Shown here: positions 49,449-60,814 of the stretch, in pieces
Layout: each line of letters opens with the position of its first letter
Numbering within the stretch: position 1 is the first letter of the stretch
Source of the DNA: Hybos culiciformis
Taxonomy: Eukaryota; Arthropoda; Insecta; Diptera; Hybotidae
Assembly (NCBI GenBank): GCA_964007475.1
Contig: OZ023274.1
Span: 82,471,303 to 82,535,302 of the forward strand
Direction of reading: 5' to 3'
Length of the DNA: 64,000 nt
Translations under genes and position numbers: made by a program
Notes under the pieces: generated by a model
The model's input: only the letters and a program-made list of their open reading frames with translations
Databases searched by the model: none
Told to the model about the DNA's origin: nothing

Positions 49449-50431
49449 ATAAACGAAAGCACAACCGTACCGTAACGTAGTCAAAACAATTCTGTATTGT
49501 TTGTTAAACTTTATGTCCCATAAAAGAAGTTATATTTTTTTCTTCTCTACATTCAAAATAAAAATTAAACTTTGAGGGAAAATTTATTATTAATTAAATT
49601 TGTTTTTCTTTGCAGAAAAAAATTGTGTTTCTCAATTTAAATAAAAGAGAAACCTGATAAATTTTGAGCTTTTAAAAATCTACTGAGAATCAAAATATCT
49701 TGAAAATTGTGTTAATGTTATCATCGTTTTTAAGAAATTTTATCAAATAAGATTTGAACCCCCAATGTCTATTAATATTTTTAAAATGACATGTTGAAGT
49801 CTTATTTACATAAAGATTATGAAACTAACATTGTAATACTTATTGCACTTAAAAAAAAAATTTACATTGAAACTAAAAGAAATTTAAATCATAGCTTAGC
49901 ATTGGCGTTAAATATTATTTTTTAAAGGCAAGCACAATTTTTTGCGGACAACTTAAAATTTTTCTATATAATAACTTAGAATTTTAGCTTTAAAATTAAA
50001 TAAAATCGAAGTATATTTCTCTAGAATAAAAACTAATTAGTTTTCTGTCTGATTAATTACAGAATACTATTTTTTTTTCCAAATTTTTTCTCTAGTTTAA
50101 CATAACTACTATATATGCTTAACTTACAATAAAAAAGCTTTGAATCGAGTAACTTTTTTCACAGAATCATAAAAGTTTTTCATTTTGTTAAGAGAGAAAA
50201 ATAAAAAAAGAGAAAATTCTAAATTTTAAGCTTAATTTTGCGATTTTATTTATATTTTTGTAAATTTTATTTTCTTACAAAAACCTGTTCAACACTTGCA
50301 TTGGTAGTAATTTTTTTTAATGTTTGTTTATAAATATTTATTAATTGGTTTTTTATGGGAAAACAAGTTATTACGGCAACTTGAAAATGCATTTTTTAAC
50401 TCTCAATAAAATAAAAAGTGAGAGTTTTAGG
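49449..50431. other. AT-rich stretch, nothing recognised
   Basis: No coding or repeat structure seen beyond A/T runs. Confidence 0.5.
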
Positions 50432-50575
50432 AAAATTGTTTTTTTTTATATCATTTTGTGTTTTGTTTTAATTTTGTTTTTTTTTTTATATATATTTATT
50501 TGCAAAATTGTTTTTTTATATCATTTTGTGTTTTGTTTTAATTTTGTTTTTTTTTTATATATATTTATTTGCAAA
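50432..50575 (+). repeat. Tandem duplication of a ~71-bp unit
   Basis: Two head-to-tail copies of about 71 bp (50432-50502 and 50503-50573). They share ATATCATTTTGTGTTTTGTT and ATATATATTTATTTGCAAAA and differ only in T-run lengths. This duplication creates the repetitive translation in the overlapping open frame (50345-50602), which is not a gene. Confidence 0.92.
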
Positions 50576-52115
50576 ATATATATATATGCATTATATTTAT
50601 GAATAGGTTAAATTATACAGATTTTAAATTTCATTTTTTATTAGAAACATAAATTTTTCCCATTGTTATACAGTTAAAATAATTTATGTCTAGAAAATTA
50701 CAATTTTTCTAACAATTTATAAATACTTAAAACCAAAATAATTACATTGAAAATCAGAAAAAAGTATATAGGTAATGAACGCTGAAAGAAAGCATAATTA
50801 TTTACCGATATTGTAATCTACTTGTTATCATAAATCTTTTTTTATGTTCTTTTAATAGACAGTAATAAAAAATTCAATACGATACGAGATAAAAGTCGCA
50901 AGATTCTGGTAACCTTATAAAATTTTAACACTCTACTGATGCAAAACAACAAACAATTTTTGTTTTCTTGGACTCAAAAATTATTATGAATAGAAATATC
51001 TGAAACACAGACTCTGAATAGACCCTACTTTATATATTAGTCCTATATAAAATAAAAACCTTTATTTTCCAGTTTTTTTTTTAAATATGATCATTGCTCG
51101 CCAATATTATACTATACTATATTATATCTAGATTTAACTATTTAGTTTTAATATAATTTATAGATTAGAATTTTTTTTAGTTTCGAAATTTGAAATTTTT
51201 ATATGTTTTGGATGCAGCATAAAAAGCAGAAGAATCTATTGAATAACAAACGTAAAATATAAAAATTTTTCCCATATAAATTATTTAATAGTTTTAAAAA
51301 ATATTTTCACTGAAAATATCAAAGTTCTCCACTTTGTAAACATTAGGTAACAAAATACGCATTTTGATTTCTTATTTAAAATTTATGCTGAACAAATTGT
51401 TTTACATAAACATATATATTTTATGGTAAAAATAAAAGGCATTTTTAAAGTTGAAAATACTCTAAATATAATTTTGAATGAAATTGTTTTTTTAATTTTT
51501 TTTTATTGAATATAGGGAATGGGAATAAAAAAATGTATACAGTTTTAAATATATTGATCCAATTTTTTTTAATTTTTTTTTATTTCTTTCTACATTCCGT
51601 TAAACAAGAATTAAATTTAACAGAAATAATAAAATATTTGCAATATTCACATCAAAATAGAGCTATATACATTCATACTTGTTTTTTTTTCGGTATTTTT
51701 CATGAGGGAAGCATTAAAAATAAATCTAAGCACCAATAAAATAACAACAGCAACAAGAAAAAAACAACATGTAATTGAATCAGTCCACTTTTAAAGAAGA
51801 AAAAAAAAAACTCAACAAAACCATTTAATAGAGACAAAATTTTATATTTATATTTTGAATGAACGAGCATACGCATATGATTATGCCGCTTGAATAAATA
51901 AAATAGGCCTGATTGTAATTTATTGTAATGTAAGATGTAAAATTATGTTAAAATCCAAATTAAGAATAATATTATTGGGTAATACTATGGATTAGTCTCA
52001 GACATTAGAATAAAAATTAACCCTTTGCTATCCAATTTTTTTCTTTTATTTGATCTTTGCGAACCAAAATAATTTTTAAATTCAATTTTGTAAAAACTCT
52101 GACTATGAAATATAC
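50576..52115. other. AT-rich stretch, nothing recognised
   Basis: A 77-codon frame at 51506-51739 is chance-like. No repeats. Confidence 0.5.
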
Positions 52116-53114
52116 AGGGGAGAGGCTTGCAGGTTGCCACCCATAGCTTTTTTTATCATAACTCGTCAAAAAATGAACGTATTGTACAAAAAGTATATGT
52201 GTTGGAAGAGGAAGTAAAAAGCTACAATCCTGGCCTAGTAGAAATCATTTTAAATCTCAAAAAATAAAAATTCTATAGCAAATTCTCAAAAGTATCTTAA
52301 ATCGAACTCTTCAAATTTAGACTTGCAGGTTGCCACCCTTTGGAAAATTGCTGTAAATGTTGAAAAACTGAAACTGAAAAATGTCTCATTTAGAAATGTA
52401 TTCAAATTTATTGAATTTCACCCAGTGGCTGTAAACATAAAGAAATGACTGAAAATTGACATAAAAAATAAAATTGCAATATGGTATGGAATCATTCCAA
52501 ATCTTCATCGGAATCAGAATTCGGTCAAGTTTAAACACTGAAACACATTTCGCGTGAACGGCTCTTCTGCATTTGTGACACATAATAAAGTTGTGTCTAC
52601 TTCCGACATTTTCCTCAAACAAATCATACAGTCATCACTGCTTTCATCAAGGTGGCAACCTGCAAGCCAATAAAGGTGGCAACCTGCATTCTGACGCAAT
52701 TTTGTATAATCCATTTAAAAAAATTAGCCAATTCATAATATATTTTTAATTCTTTTTGGAATATCTTAATTGAATGAAAAAGCAACACAACCCAATTATT
52801 TATATTGATTTGCTAAAAAAAAGTTCACTTTACGAGCACAGGACAAAAACACAATTTTTAATTTTTAAAATTTTTCAAAATAACATTATTTTGTACAACA
52901 TTTTTAATTTTTAAAATTTTTGAAAATAATAATTCACACTTTACTCAGTAAACACTGTGTTATTGCGTCTGTCCGCTGCAAAAGTAGATTAAAAGTGACA
53001 ACTGTTTTTTTGACGTCGATGTCACTTGGAGTTTAGTTTGTGAGACTGCTAGAATGTCAAAATACATCAGTGATGGCAACCTGCAAGCAGTGGCAACCTG
53101 CAAGCCTCTCCCCT
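52116..53114. mobile_element. 1-kb DNA transposon derivative with perfect 25-bp terminal inverted repeats
   Basis: The left end AGGGGAGAGGCTTGCAGGTT plus GCCAC (52116-52140) is exactly mirrored at 53090-53114. The core GCAGGTTGCCAC occurs six times: twice on the plus strand (about 52129 and 52325) and four times on the minus strand (about 52653, 52676, 53073 and 53090). This looks like iterated transposase-binding sites. The flanks do not give a clean target duplication. The interior carries a broken zinc-finger coding relic on the minus strand. CAGGGG-type ends are common in hAT elements, but the class is not settled. Confidence 0.88.
52514..52714 (-). pseudogene. Frameshifted PHD/C4HC3-like zinc-finger relic inside the 52-kb element
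   Basis: One minus-strand frame reads GCHLDESSDDCMICLRKMSE, supplying the first C-x2-C pair. A second frame (52622 downward) supplies MCHKCRRAVHAKCVSVFKLD, that is C-x2-C-x4-H-x2-C. A single frame change between them is needed for the full Cys/His pattern. Such C-terminal zinc knuckles with an acidic Asp/Glu/Ser lead-in (DESSDD) are known at the ends of several DDE transposases. The part that would contain the catalytic domain is missing. Because TIR-core copies lie in the same frame, they are translated as the repeated peptide GCHL. Confidence 0.5.
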
Positions 53115-56100
53115 AATATTTTACTCACTTTAATAGCTGTTGTATGATATTTCTAACCGAATGATATTTAAGACTATCTGTTAATTTAGAAACATAAAAG
53201 TTACAAATACATAATAAAATTATAATATTCCATTAGTTTACATGTTTCTCACATAGCTAGACTAAAAAAGGACATCACAAAACACTGAAAAAAATTTAAC
53301 CACCAAAAATGAATAATATTTTAAAATAATTCAATAATTCTCCTAATATTCCGCAGTGAAAGTTCTTTGGCCAAATCATAAATAAACTATAGTGACCACA
53401 TATAAATTTAGTGGAGCATGTATTTTAGTTTATAACTCATAAAAAAAAAATTATAAATGTGCACACTTGCATTGTTAAAAAAAAAAAGTATAATAAAATT
53501 AATTACGTTCGGATAAACTCAATAATGTATTGTGAATTTTTTAAGATATTTTTCTCATAAAAATATTGCATTTAAACAACTAATAAAGTTATAAAACTTT
53601 TTTTTTTTTTTGTATTTTTTGTTTTTTTTGATTTGAACGTCATAGTAAAACGAAATAAAATGCTTTCAAAAAATATTGATAATTATCAGTGTAAGAACAG
53701 TATTTTATTTCGTTTGACTAACACTTTCAAATAAGAATACCAAAAACAACCATAAAAAAAATGTTGTATGAAATCGATGATCTTTTTAGTATCCTTAATC
53801 AATGATTTATTAACATTTTTCGCTTTTATTATATACGTTGAAAGCCACAACTTCATTTATGAGTCTTAACTACTCCACACAAACAATATTTGCACTACTG
53901 AAGATAGTAAGTCAGTGAGTTACAAATATTTGAAAAAAAATTAAACTTAAATAAGAATTGTTACTAAATTTCGGTTTGTATTTCTAATATTCAAAAATTT
54001 CTGTCTTAATCACACTAAAATTAATCTCAATACTTCTCATTTTTTTGAAAATTCCGAACGAAAAATTTAAGATTTATGCGGGATGCAAGTCTTGCTAATG
54101 CGTTTAGAGTTTGCTTTATCTCATAAAATATCTTTGTAATACAAATTTATTATTATTAAATTAATGTTGTATACCTATTATTTATTTCTATGCAGGCAAT
54201 TTTTTTTTTTTTTGAATTTTTTGCATTTTCACTTTCAAGAAATATTTATTTAATGCATACAGAGTTAAGATAAATTCAAGTGTATTTTCAATTAAATTTT
54301 TTTTTTAGCATAAATTCTTTCATTTCCCCATATACTAGTGTATGCTGCTTAACATAGTTCTTAAAATAACTGAACGAGATTTTCAGCTCCTAAATTTTAA
54401 ATCAAAATTTTGATATCTAATCAGGATATTGATGCTAAAAGGGATTTTGTTACAGATCCAATTTTTAAAAAATTATATCTTTGTTCCAAAAAATTTATAC
54501 TGAAAATTTAAACCTTTCCGATTAAAATTTTTTAGTATAATTAAAAATATTTTAATTTTTAATCTAAAAAATTTTAAATTCATCAATATCAAGGCTTTCT
54601 TAGTGTGAAACAGGCCGTATTTCTACTTTATTATTTATTATGTGAACTGAGTAATATTCTTAAGTAAAAAACTGAAATTGTCAAATTTTTTTATAATCAT
54701 TCGGGAAATAATACGTTTTTTTATAATTTTTATTAACAAAATAATGGTTCTTCTTTCCTTTAACATAACTTTCAAAAATTTTTTTTTATTTGATGTCAAT
54801 GAAGTGATAATGCACCATTAAATTTCAGCTTATTGCACACCGTGGTAATATACTAAGTTTGGCGGCAATAATAACAATAAAAACACAAAAAGATGCGCGT
54901 GAAAAAACATGACCTTCTTACAATTACAACGCAAGTTACAATAATTATTTATACAATTTTTATTTTATTAAAGAAAAGTTGTTTTTATGAATGACGAAAA
55001 AGGTTATTGAAAACCAAAAAATAATAATAACAATATAATAACAATATAATAATTTTTATGACAAACGTGCATCACTTATTAAATTATTAAGTTCAAATTG
55101 ATCCCATACGAACAGTTTTAATTCGTGATTTTTGCATTAAATTAATTAAATTCTTGTTTTGTTCATCATTAATCAAATAATTAAAAGATGCATCCGGAAC
55201 ATTTAAAAAATAAAAATCTACTACAAGTACCTATACGAAAATTTTCATTGCAAAAAAAAAAAAAAAAAAACTTTAAATTTTGTTGAAGGTTCCGCCATAG
55301 AACATTACTTATATATATCGCAAAAATTTTGAACAACGTTACAATTTTGATTTTTGAATAAGAGAAAGAGGTATGAAAATATAAATTTTGTGAAAATTAT
55401 TTTTATAAAACTGGTCTGAACCATATTAGAACCATATTAGCCTTGTTCAGAGCAGTTTCTCAGGTTTCCGATATTAGATATAAGACTAATAAGATCGAAA
55501 ACATGTTAAAGGTATGTTGTGTAAATGTACATATATACACTTATACTTAATCACAAATAATTAATAAAGCGTACTTAAAAATGGGCCACCCTTCTCTAAA
55601 ATATTTATTCCTTTTTATGTAAATTAAAGTATGAATTTTATGCGCTGAAAATTAATAGTATCACAAAGGTTATACAGCAGCTGCCGCTGCTGCTTAATAT
55701 AAATCTCTAACTATCATAAATCCCAATATAAAATCATTTGCCGTCAATGTAAATATTATATTTCTTTATTTTTTTCAATATTTGTGCAGTAATTTTTCAT
55801 TACTCTAAATTTTTTTTCATTATGGTTTTTCTTTCTATCTTATGAGAAGCATTAATAAGTCCTATACGTTATATTTTACTATATATATAATTTTTTCTAA
55901 AATAAAATTTATTTTTTAATGCATGAATGCGTGTAGTTATAAAAAAAAATAAAAACACTATACTTATTTAATTAATAGTTATCGTTTTTCTTATATAAAA
56001 GCATAAACAACATAATATACAAAATAAAATTTATGATTTTCACATTTCGCTATATGCAAAAAAAAAAACTTTTCAGTCCAGTGGCGTTAAAAAAAATTGT

Positions 56101-56371
56101 AGTTAATGAGAACAAAATTTGATTTAATGAAAATAATTATTTCTTTTGTCTTTTTTTTTTTTTTCAAATATAGTTTAAGTATATTCGATTTTACGTTTTG
56201 GAAAAATGTATCAATTCGCACTGTTATGACAGGGATAATTGTCATTCTCAAGCATCCCAAAATTTCTAAATATATCAATCAATATCAAATAGATGTACAT
56301 ATTGTATAGTAATTTAACTCATTTAAAAGAACAAATTGTTTTCAGCAATTCTATTAATTTATAGCTTTCAG
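53115..56371. other. AT-rich stretch with a few small anomalies
   Basis: A possible unpaired MITE end CACTGAAAAAAATTTAACC lies at 53283, a short duplication GAACCATATTAGAACCATAT near 55418-55440, and a CAG/CTG-rich spot at 55672-55693. Opposed chance frames at 56087-56309 are open on both strands. Confidence 0.45.
55672..55693. repeat. Short CAG/CTG-rich palindromic tract
   Basis: CAGCAGCTGCCGCTGCTGCT in an otherwise AT-rich region. Plus strand reads YTAAAAA then stop; minus strand reads KQQRQLLYNLCDTINFQRIK. It may be part of an exon, but no splice model is convincing. Confidence 0.5.
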
Positions 56372-56437
56372 CTACAATGACAAAACTATGTACTATTCGA
56401 AACTGGAGAAAAAAAAAGAGTCCTCGTCACACTAAAA
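56372..56437 (+). CDS. Candidate 66-nt symmetric exon (phase 1 to 1)
   Basis: A strong acceptor (TTATAGCTTTCAG, AG at 56370-56371) and a near-consensus donor (AAAA|GTAAGTGA, GT at 56438-56439) bracket 66 nt. Only one frame is open; it reads TMTKLCTIRNWRKKKSPRHT and is strongly basic. The length is a multiple of three with equal phases, so it could be included or skipped without a frame change. The 3' part and the donor lie in a hairpin (AAGAGTCCT at 56416-56424 pairing with AGGACTCTT at 56448-56456, and TCAC with GTGA of the donor). No flanking exon was identified, and no protein is recognised. Confidence 0.33.
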
Positions 56438-57776
56438 GTAAGTGAACAGGACTCTTCTAATAAGTAAAATGAATATTTTTTAATGTACACGCACGCACAT
56501 TAATAATACATACATTGTAGAAATCGATATTAATTCTTTTAAATTTTATATATAGTTTTTAAATTTAATTTTTCATACTGCATAATATTCATTATTACTT
56601 TTATAAAAAAAAAAAAAACAAAATATTAAAATAAATTATTATTAAAAAAAAAATTATTAGGAAATCGATACTTATTTCATGTTATGGAATTAATACTTTC
56701 TAATAATAATTTTAATTGCAAGCTTTTAATTTTCTTTCGAATTTTTTTTTTTCAAGTAAAATTTATGGTATTGCAAGAATTGTGGGTGATCTAGACGCAA
56801 TAATAAACCATGTATAAATTCCTTAACATCAATTCAATATTAGTTCGATTTGTAATATTTATATTTGTAACATTATTTTGTACAACATTTTTTTTTAACT
56901 TATTATTATGCTAAAATGTGCAATTGCTGAATTTAAAATTACATAAAAGTATAAAATTTTCTTTTATTTTTTCCACTCTAAGTAATTTAGAAATAAATTT
57001 GAAGTTATTGAAAATAATAATTACAACAGGTGATATACAATTTATATATGTACATGTACAATAACTATGCATTAATTCGTACTTTCAATTATTATAAAAA
57101 CAATTTTATCTCAAATACTAAAAACAAAAACTTTGTTAAGAACTAAGGATTTTTTGTCACTTTACAGAAAAAACTTAAATCTTAAAATCGCTGTAAAAAA
57201 TAAGAATATTGTTTAATTAAAGCCCATAATGCCTGAATTAACAAAGTATTATACTTAAACTGAGAATTTGGTGACTAGATATTTGAAGTACAACCGAGTA
57301 CATTAAGATTAAGACTGAAGAATAAGTGAATTAAATAAAAATTCGGTTCCAGGGAAATCTTAAAAAAATTACATAATAAATTACATAATTATTCTATCCT
57401 TATAATAACTTTAAAAAACCTTCGTTTAAGCCACAAACATATTTTTATCAATCGCAAAAGCGTATTATGATAAGGGAATCTCAAAAAAATTATTTGAAGT
57501 TTTAAAAGTTTACTGCATAAAAAATATTATTATTTTCAATTTCACGCACTTTTTCCAATTTGTGAACACCAACAATTGTTATACAATGTAGATCAAACAA
57601 GTTGTCGAAATCTAGAAAAAGCACCTTTAAAGAAAACATTCAAATAAACCAAGTACCTAATTTCTTTTTTTATGAAACAACCTGTCTGACACAATTATTA
57701 AAGGTTCTTTCAAAAATTCGAAAATAAATTGAGATTATCCAATTGAAATTAAAAAAAAAAAACCTTATCAATCATA
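56438..57776. other. AT-rich stretch, nothing recognised
   Basis: No feature found. Confidence 0.5.
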
Positions 57777-58019
57777 CACAGAAAAAAATTTGCTCGTACT
57801 CATTACGCCAAAAAAGTTCGTTAATGACATTCTCGTTAAGATAACGAAAAATAATGAATAAATACGTTTTTGTAACGTAAATTTCGTTTATTTTCTATTA
57901 CGAACCTTTTTTTTCATTTTTAGTACTCGTTAAAAAAGTTCGTTATCGTTAAATACGGGAAACAAAAATTTCAATCCATACAGAACTTATATTTTCCATT
58001 TTACACATTGCCGTAAATT

Positions 58020-58097
58020 TAGTTCATAGCTCAGTGGCAGGCAGAGTTGATGGATTGCAATGTTTAGGACAGTGGTTCGAAGCCACAAGCGGGCATA
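58020..58097 (+). repeat. tRNA-derived SINE head (A and B boxes) nested in the element
   Basis: TAGCTCAGTGG at 58027-58037 is an exact pol III A box and GGTTCGAAGCC at 58074-58084 a near-exact B box, 36 nt apart. A D-arm-like GCTC...GAGT and a T-arm GTGG-TTCGAAG-CCAC can be drawn, ending in GCGGGCA. The 5' acceptor strand (TAGTTCA) does not pair with the 3' end and the anticodon arm is poor, so it is not a functional tRNA gene. The A-rich tract that follows directly is what is expected of a SINE tail. Confidence 0.7.
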
Positions 58098-58327
58098 AAA
58101 AAAATTATTAAAAAAAAATTAAATAAAAAAATTTAAAAAATAAATAATAAAAATAGAAACATAAATAAAAAAAATTAATAAATAAAAAAAAAAAATAAAA
58201 AAAAATAAAAAAAAAAATTAAAAAAAAAAATAAATAAATAAATAAATAAAAAAAAAAATAAAAAAAAAATTAAAATAAAAAATAAAAAAGAAATAAATAA
58301 AAAATTAAATAAATAAAAAAAAAAATT
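58096..58327 (+). repeat. A-rich low-complexity tract (~230 bp)
   Basis: Almost pure A with scattered T (patterns AAAT, AAATA, TAAATAAATAAATA), beginning right after the tRNA-like module. It is consistent with an expanded SINE poly(A) tail. Confidence 0.9.
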
Positions 58328-58527
58328 TAGTCTAGTAAAATTTTTCTTTCGTATTTGCGGTGCTTTTGCTGAAGAATTTGAAAGGTTTTTGGTTTTGGGG
58401 TATAACGAACTTTTTTAACGAACTACGAGCTTTTTTCAACGAAATGTTCGTTGTAGCCAAAATAACGAATTTTTCGTTGATTTTAACGAATTATTTAGTT
58501 ATTAGTACGAGCAAATTTTTTTCTGTG

Positions 58528-60331
58528 GGTGGATTATTCTGGGACAAAGCCAAATATTATTATAAAGAGTTCAAAATAAAATCAATTCAATCAAATTGTC
58601 AATAAAAGATTTGATATTTAACAATTTCGCAAGTTTTTAACACAATTTTTCTAATCAAGTACAAATGATCTAAATTTCATTTTCGCGGACATTTACAAGT
58701 TACAAGTTGAGAAATAAAATATAAACATTATACACATTATATATATTCTTTTAAAAAAAAATTTAAAGCATTATTTATTTTATGAAAGTATGTTGTTCAT
58801 ATTAAGTATGGTGCACGTCAAAATAATGAAATTAAATATTTCGCAACAGTATATTTTAATTCAAAAAATTTATTCGTAGAAATTATTTTAAGAATAGTTC
58901 ACAGCTTCTTTATTGCATAAAAATTTAGCTACAAGATTTGACTTTCAGTTTTAGTTATAATCTTATCGAATTATAATGCAACATTGAACTCCAAGGATTC
59001 TCTACTTTAATTGCAATTTTATGAATCGCACAATAATTCCCCACAATAAAAAATATAATATTTAACTATAGTTTTCTTCCCTAGTTAAGTATTCTATTAC
59101 CTTGGGAAAAAGTGTGGAAAGGCATAATACATACATACTTTTTTCTTATTTGTACATTATACATTTTGTAAAGTAAGATCCAAATTTAATTTTATTTTCA
59201 AAAAATCAATAAATCTATCCAATGCGAGCAAACGCTGGATGAAAAGGAATTCAGTTGAAAAAAAAATTCAAACTAATGACGATAAAAATTTCCTTATGGT
59301 TTCTATATTAAATTATTCCAACTGTCGTCTTCCTGTATTTTTTTTTATAATTGTATTTTGTTTAAATTAAAACCAAGAAAACTGAAAAGTGAATAATTAA
59401 AATGAAAAAAAAAAAATAAATAAACTCCTGATATTAATAATTAAAATGCAAATTGATTCATTACATAATTTTGAAATTACACTTTTTAATATTTAATATA
59501 TATGCTCGTTATGATTTTGATTTGATTGATGTCTTTTATTTTTGTCTTTTAGCCTGTTTTATAAATCAAAATAACAAGTTAATATAAAATTAAATTTAAT
59601 TAAAAATCTTTTTACTATATGGTATTTATATAGAATAATTGATTTTTCGACACAGACATTATATTGTCTGATTATGCAAAAATTTTATGTAACTATATAA
59701 TCAAAATTAAAACACTAAAAGAGAGATAAAATGAAGATGAAGATTGCATACATGCTGCTTTTTAAATTCAATTTTCGGAAATCCAGAGTTAATATCAAGT
59801 TTCTTCTGCTCTTTATTAATTAGTTTCCTTCATATGTCTTCACAATTTTTAATTCTTAAGCCATTCGAAAAACTTATTCTATTTTCTCAACTAACACTGA
59901 ACTTCTTTGGTATAAAACCACATATAATTTTTCTAAAGACATTCTTATGTCGAAGTGAAACAAGAAACTACTTTTTTTCTCGAAAAATTTATTAAACGGA
60001 ACTTTCATAAAATATTAGATACGCAAATACATAATATGAACATTGTATGTACATGTACACAACATAAATCAAAAGAAAAAAAATTATAAACATACTTTTT
60101 AGAATAACTAAATTATAACTCATAATTAGACCGGATAAAAGCTTTTATCTGCACGTGATATCAATTTTTTTTTTTTTTTATAACTCATAAGAAAATTTTT
60201 GAAAATGCCTAAAATGTTTACTTTAAGCGACTCTAAGCATACAAGCAGTAATTAATTTGGCAACATGAGAATATTCAATTTGAAAGTAAAAAAAAAAAAA
60301 AAGTTCAAGTTTTTTTTTTATTAATAAATAA
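58528..60331. other. AT-rich stretch, ambiguous open segment at 59730-60000
   Basis: At 59744-59995 the plus strand is open for 83 codons (PELISSFFCSLLISFLHM). The minus strand over 59715-59830 is also open with more coding-like content (KEQKKLDINSGFPKIEFKKQ, then a GTATGC donor). Neither has a good second splice site, so I do not call a gene. Confidence 0.4.
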
Positions 60332-60814
60332 TTTTAATGCGCATGTCTTCGGTAAGTTGTATTTACATTCGCAAATTTAGCTCGGTAAACGGTCCATTAC
60401 ATGCATCAATACACATGCAATTATAGAGGAATGTAAATTGTATTTACATTTCCCTGTGATGTAAATTGTATTTACATTGCTCTATATTGTATTTACATTC
60501 TTCATTTTGAACTGCGTAATACTATAAACAAAAATAATATCACTCACACTCACAATATTTTAATACAGACAAATACAAAAAAAAATTGCAAATGTATACC
60601 TCTCACATGCATCATATCAATGTCAAACAAAGCTTAGTTTATAATGCTAAAATCTAAATTTTCCCTCTGAGCTAATCTATATTTTCCCTCTGAGCAAACA
60701 AAAAAAAAAAAAAAAGAACCAATAAAAAAATACGCGGCTATTTTTTTTTTTTCTAAAAAGCGGCCAGTCGATCAGTCGATGAATTTTCTTAACATGTGTT
60801 TCAATCTACTATTT
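60332..60814 (-). mobile_element. Composite hairpin family relative C1 (lacks the big palindrome)
   Basis: In minus orientation it begins AATAGTAGATTGAAACACAT (60814 down), loses similarity after about 30 bp and carries CGACTGATCGACTGGCCGC plus a duplicated TTTTCCCTCTGAGC block (60651-60695). It then rejoins the family: GTGAGTGTGAGTGATATTAT, the GTAAATACAA palindrome array and CCGAAGACATGCGCATTAAA (60332). The giant palindrome of copies A and B is replaced by about 170-200 bp of unrelated sequence. Confidence 0.8.
60651..60695 (+). repeat. 23-bp tandem duplication within C1
   Basis: AATCTAAATTTTCCCTCTGA and AATCTATATTTTCCCTCTGA are adjacent, each followed by GC; one difference. Confidence 0.85.

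Larger units (their letters stand above)
57777..58527. mobile_element. Inverted-repeat element rich in AACGAA/TTCGTT, carrying a tRNA-like SINE
   Basis: Perfect 24-bp ends CACAGAAAAAAATTTGCTCG(TACT) at 57777-57800 are mirrored at 58504-58527. Similarity continues inward, imperfectly, for about 170 bp; for example TCGTTAAAAAAGTTCGTTAT occurs at about 57930 and in reverse complement at about 58400-58420. The subterminal regions carry many TTCGTT/AACGAA repeats. The centre contains a tRNA-like module and a long A-rich tract. A clean target duplication is not seen. The 81-codon frame at 58360-58605 is a by-product of the right arm. Confidence 0.85.

Noticed and set aside
50345..50602. 85-codon frame with repeated hydrophobic segments
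   Set aside because: The repetition is the translation of a 71-bp tandem duplication of T-rich DNA.
56087..56309. Opposed frames on both strands
   Set aside because: Both are poly-A/T-encoded and mutually exclusive, with no splice support.
58027..58095. Functional tRNA gene
   Set aside because: A and B boxes are good, but the acceptor stem does not pair and the anticodon arm is poor; an A-rich tail follows, so SINE-like.
58360..58605. 81-codon plus-strand frame
   Set aside because: It is made of the right arm of the AACGAA-rich element running into flanking DNA.
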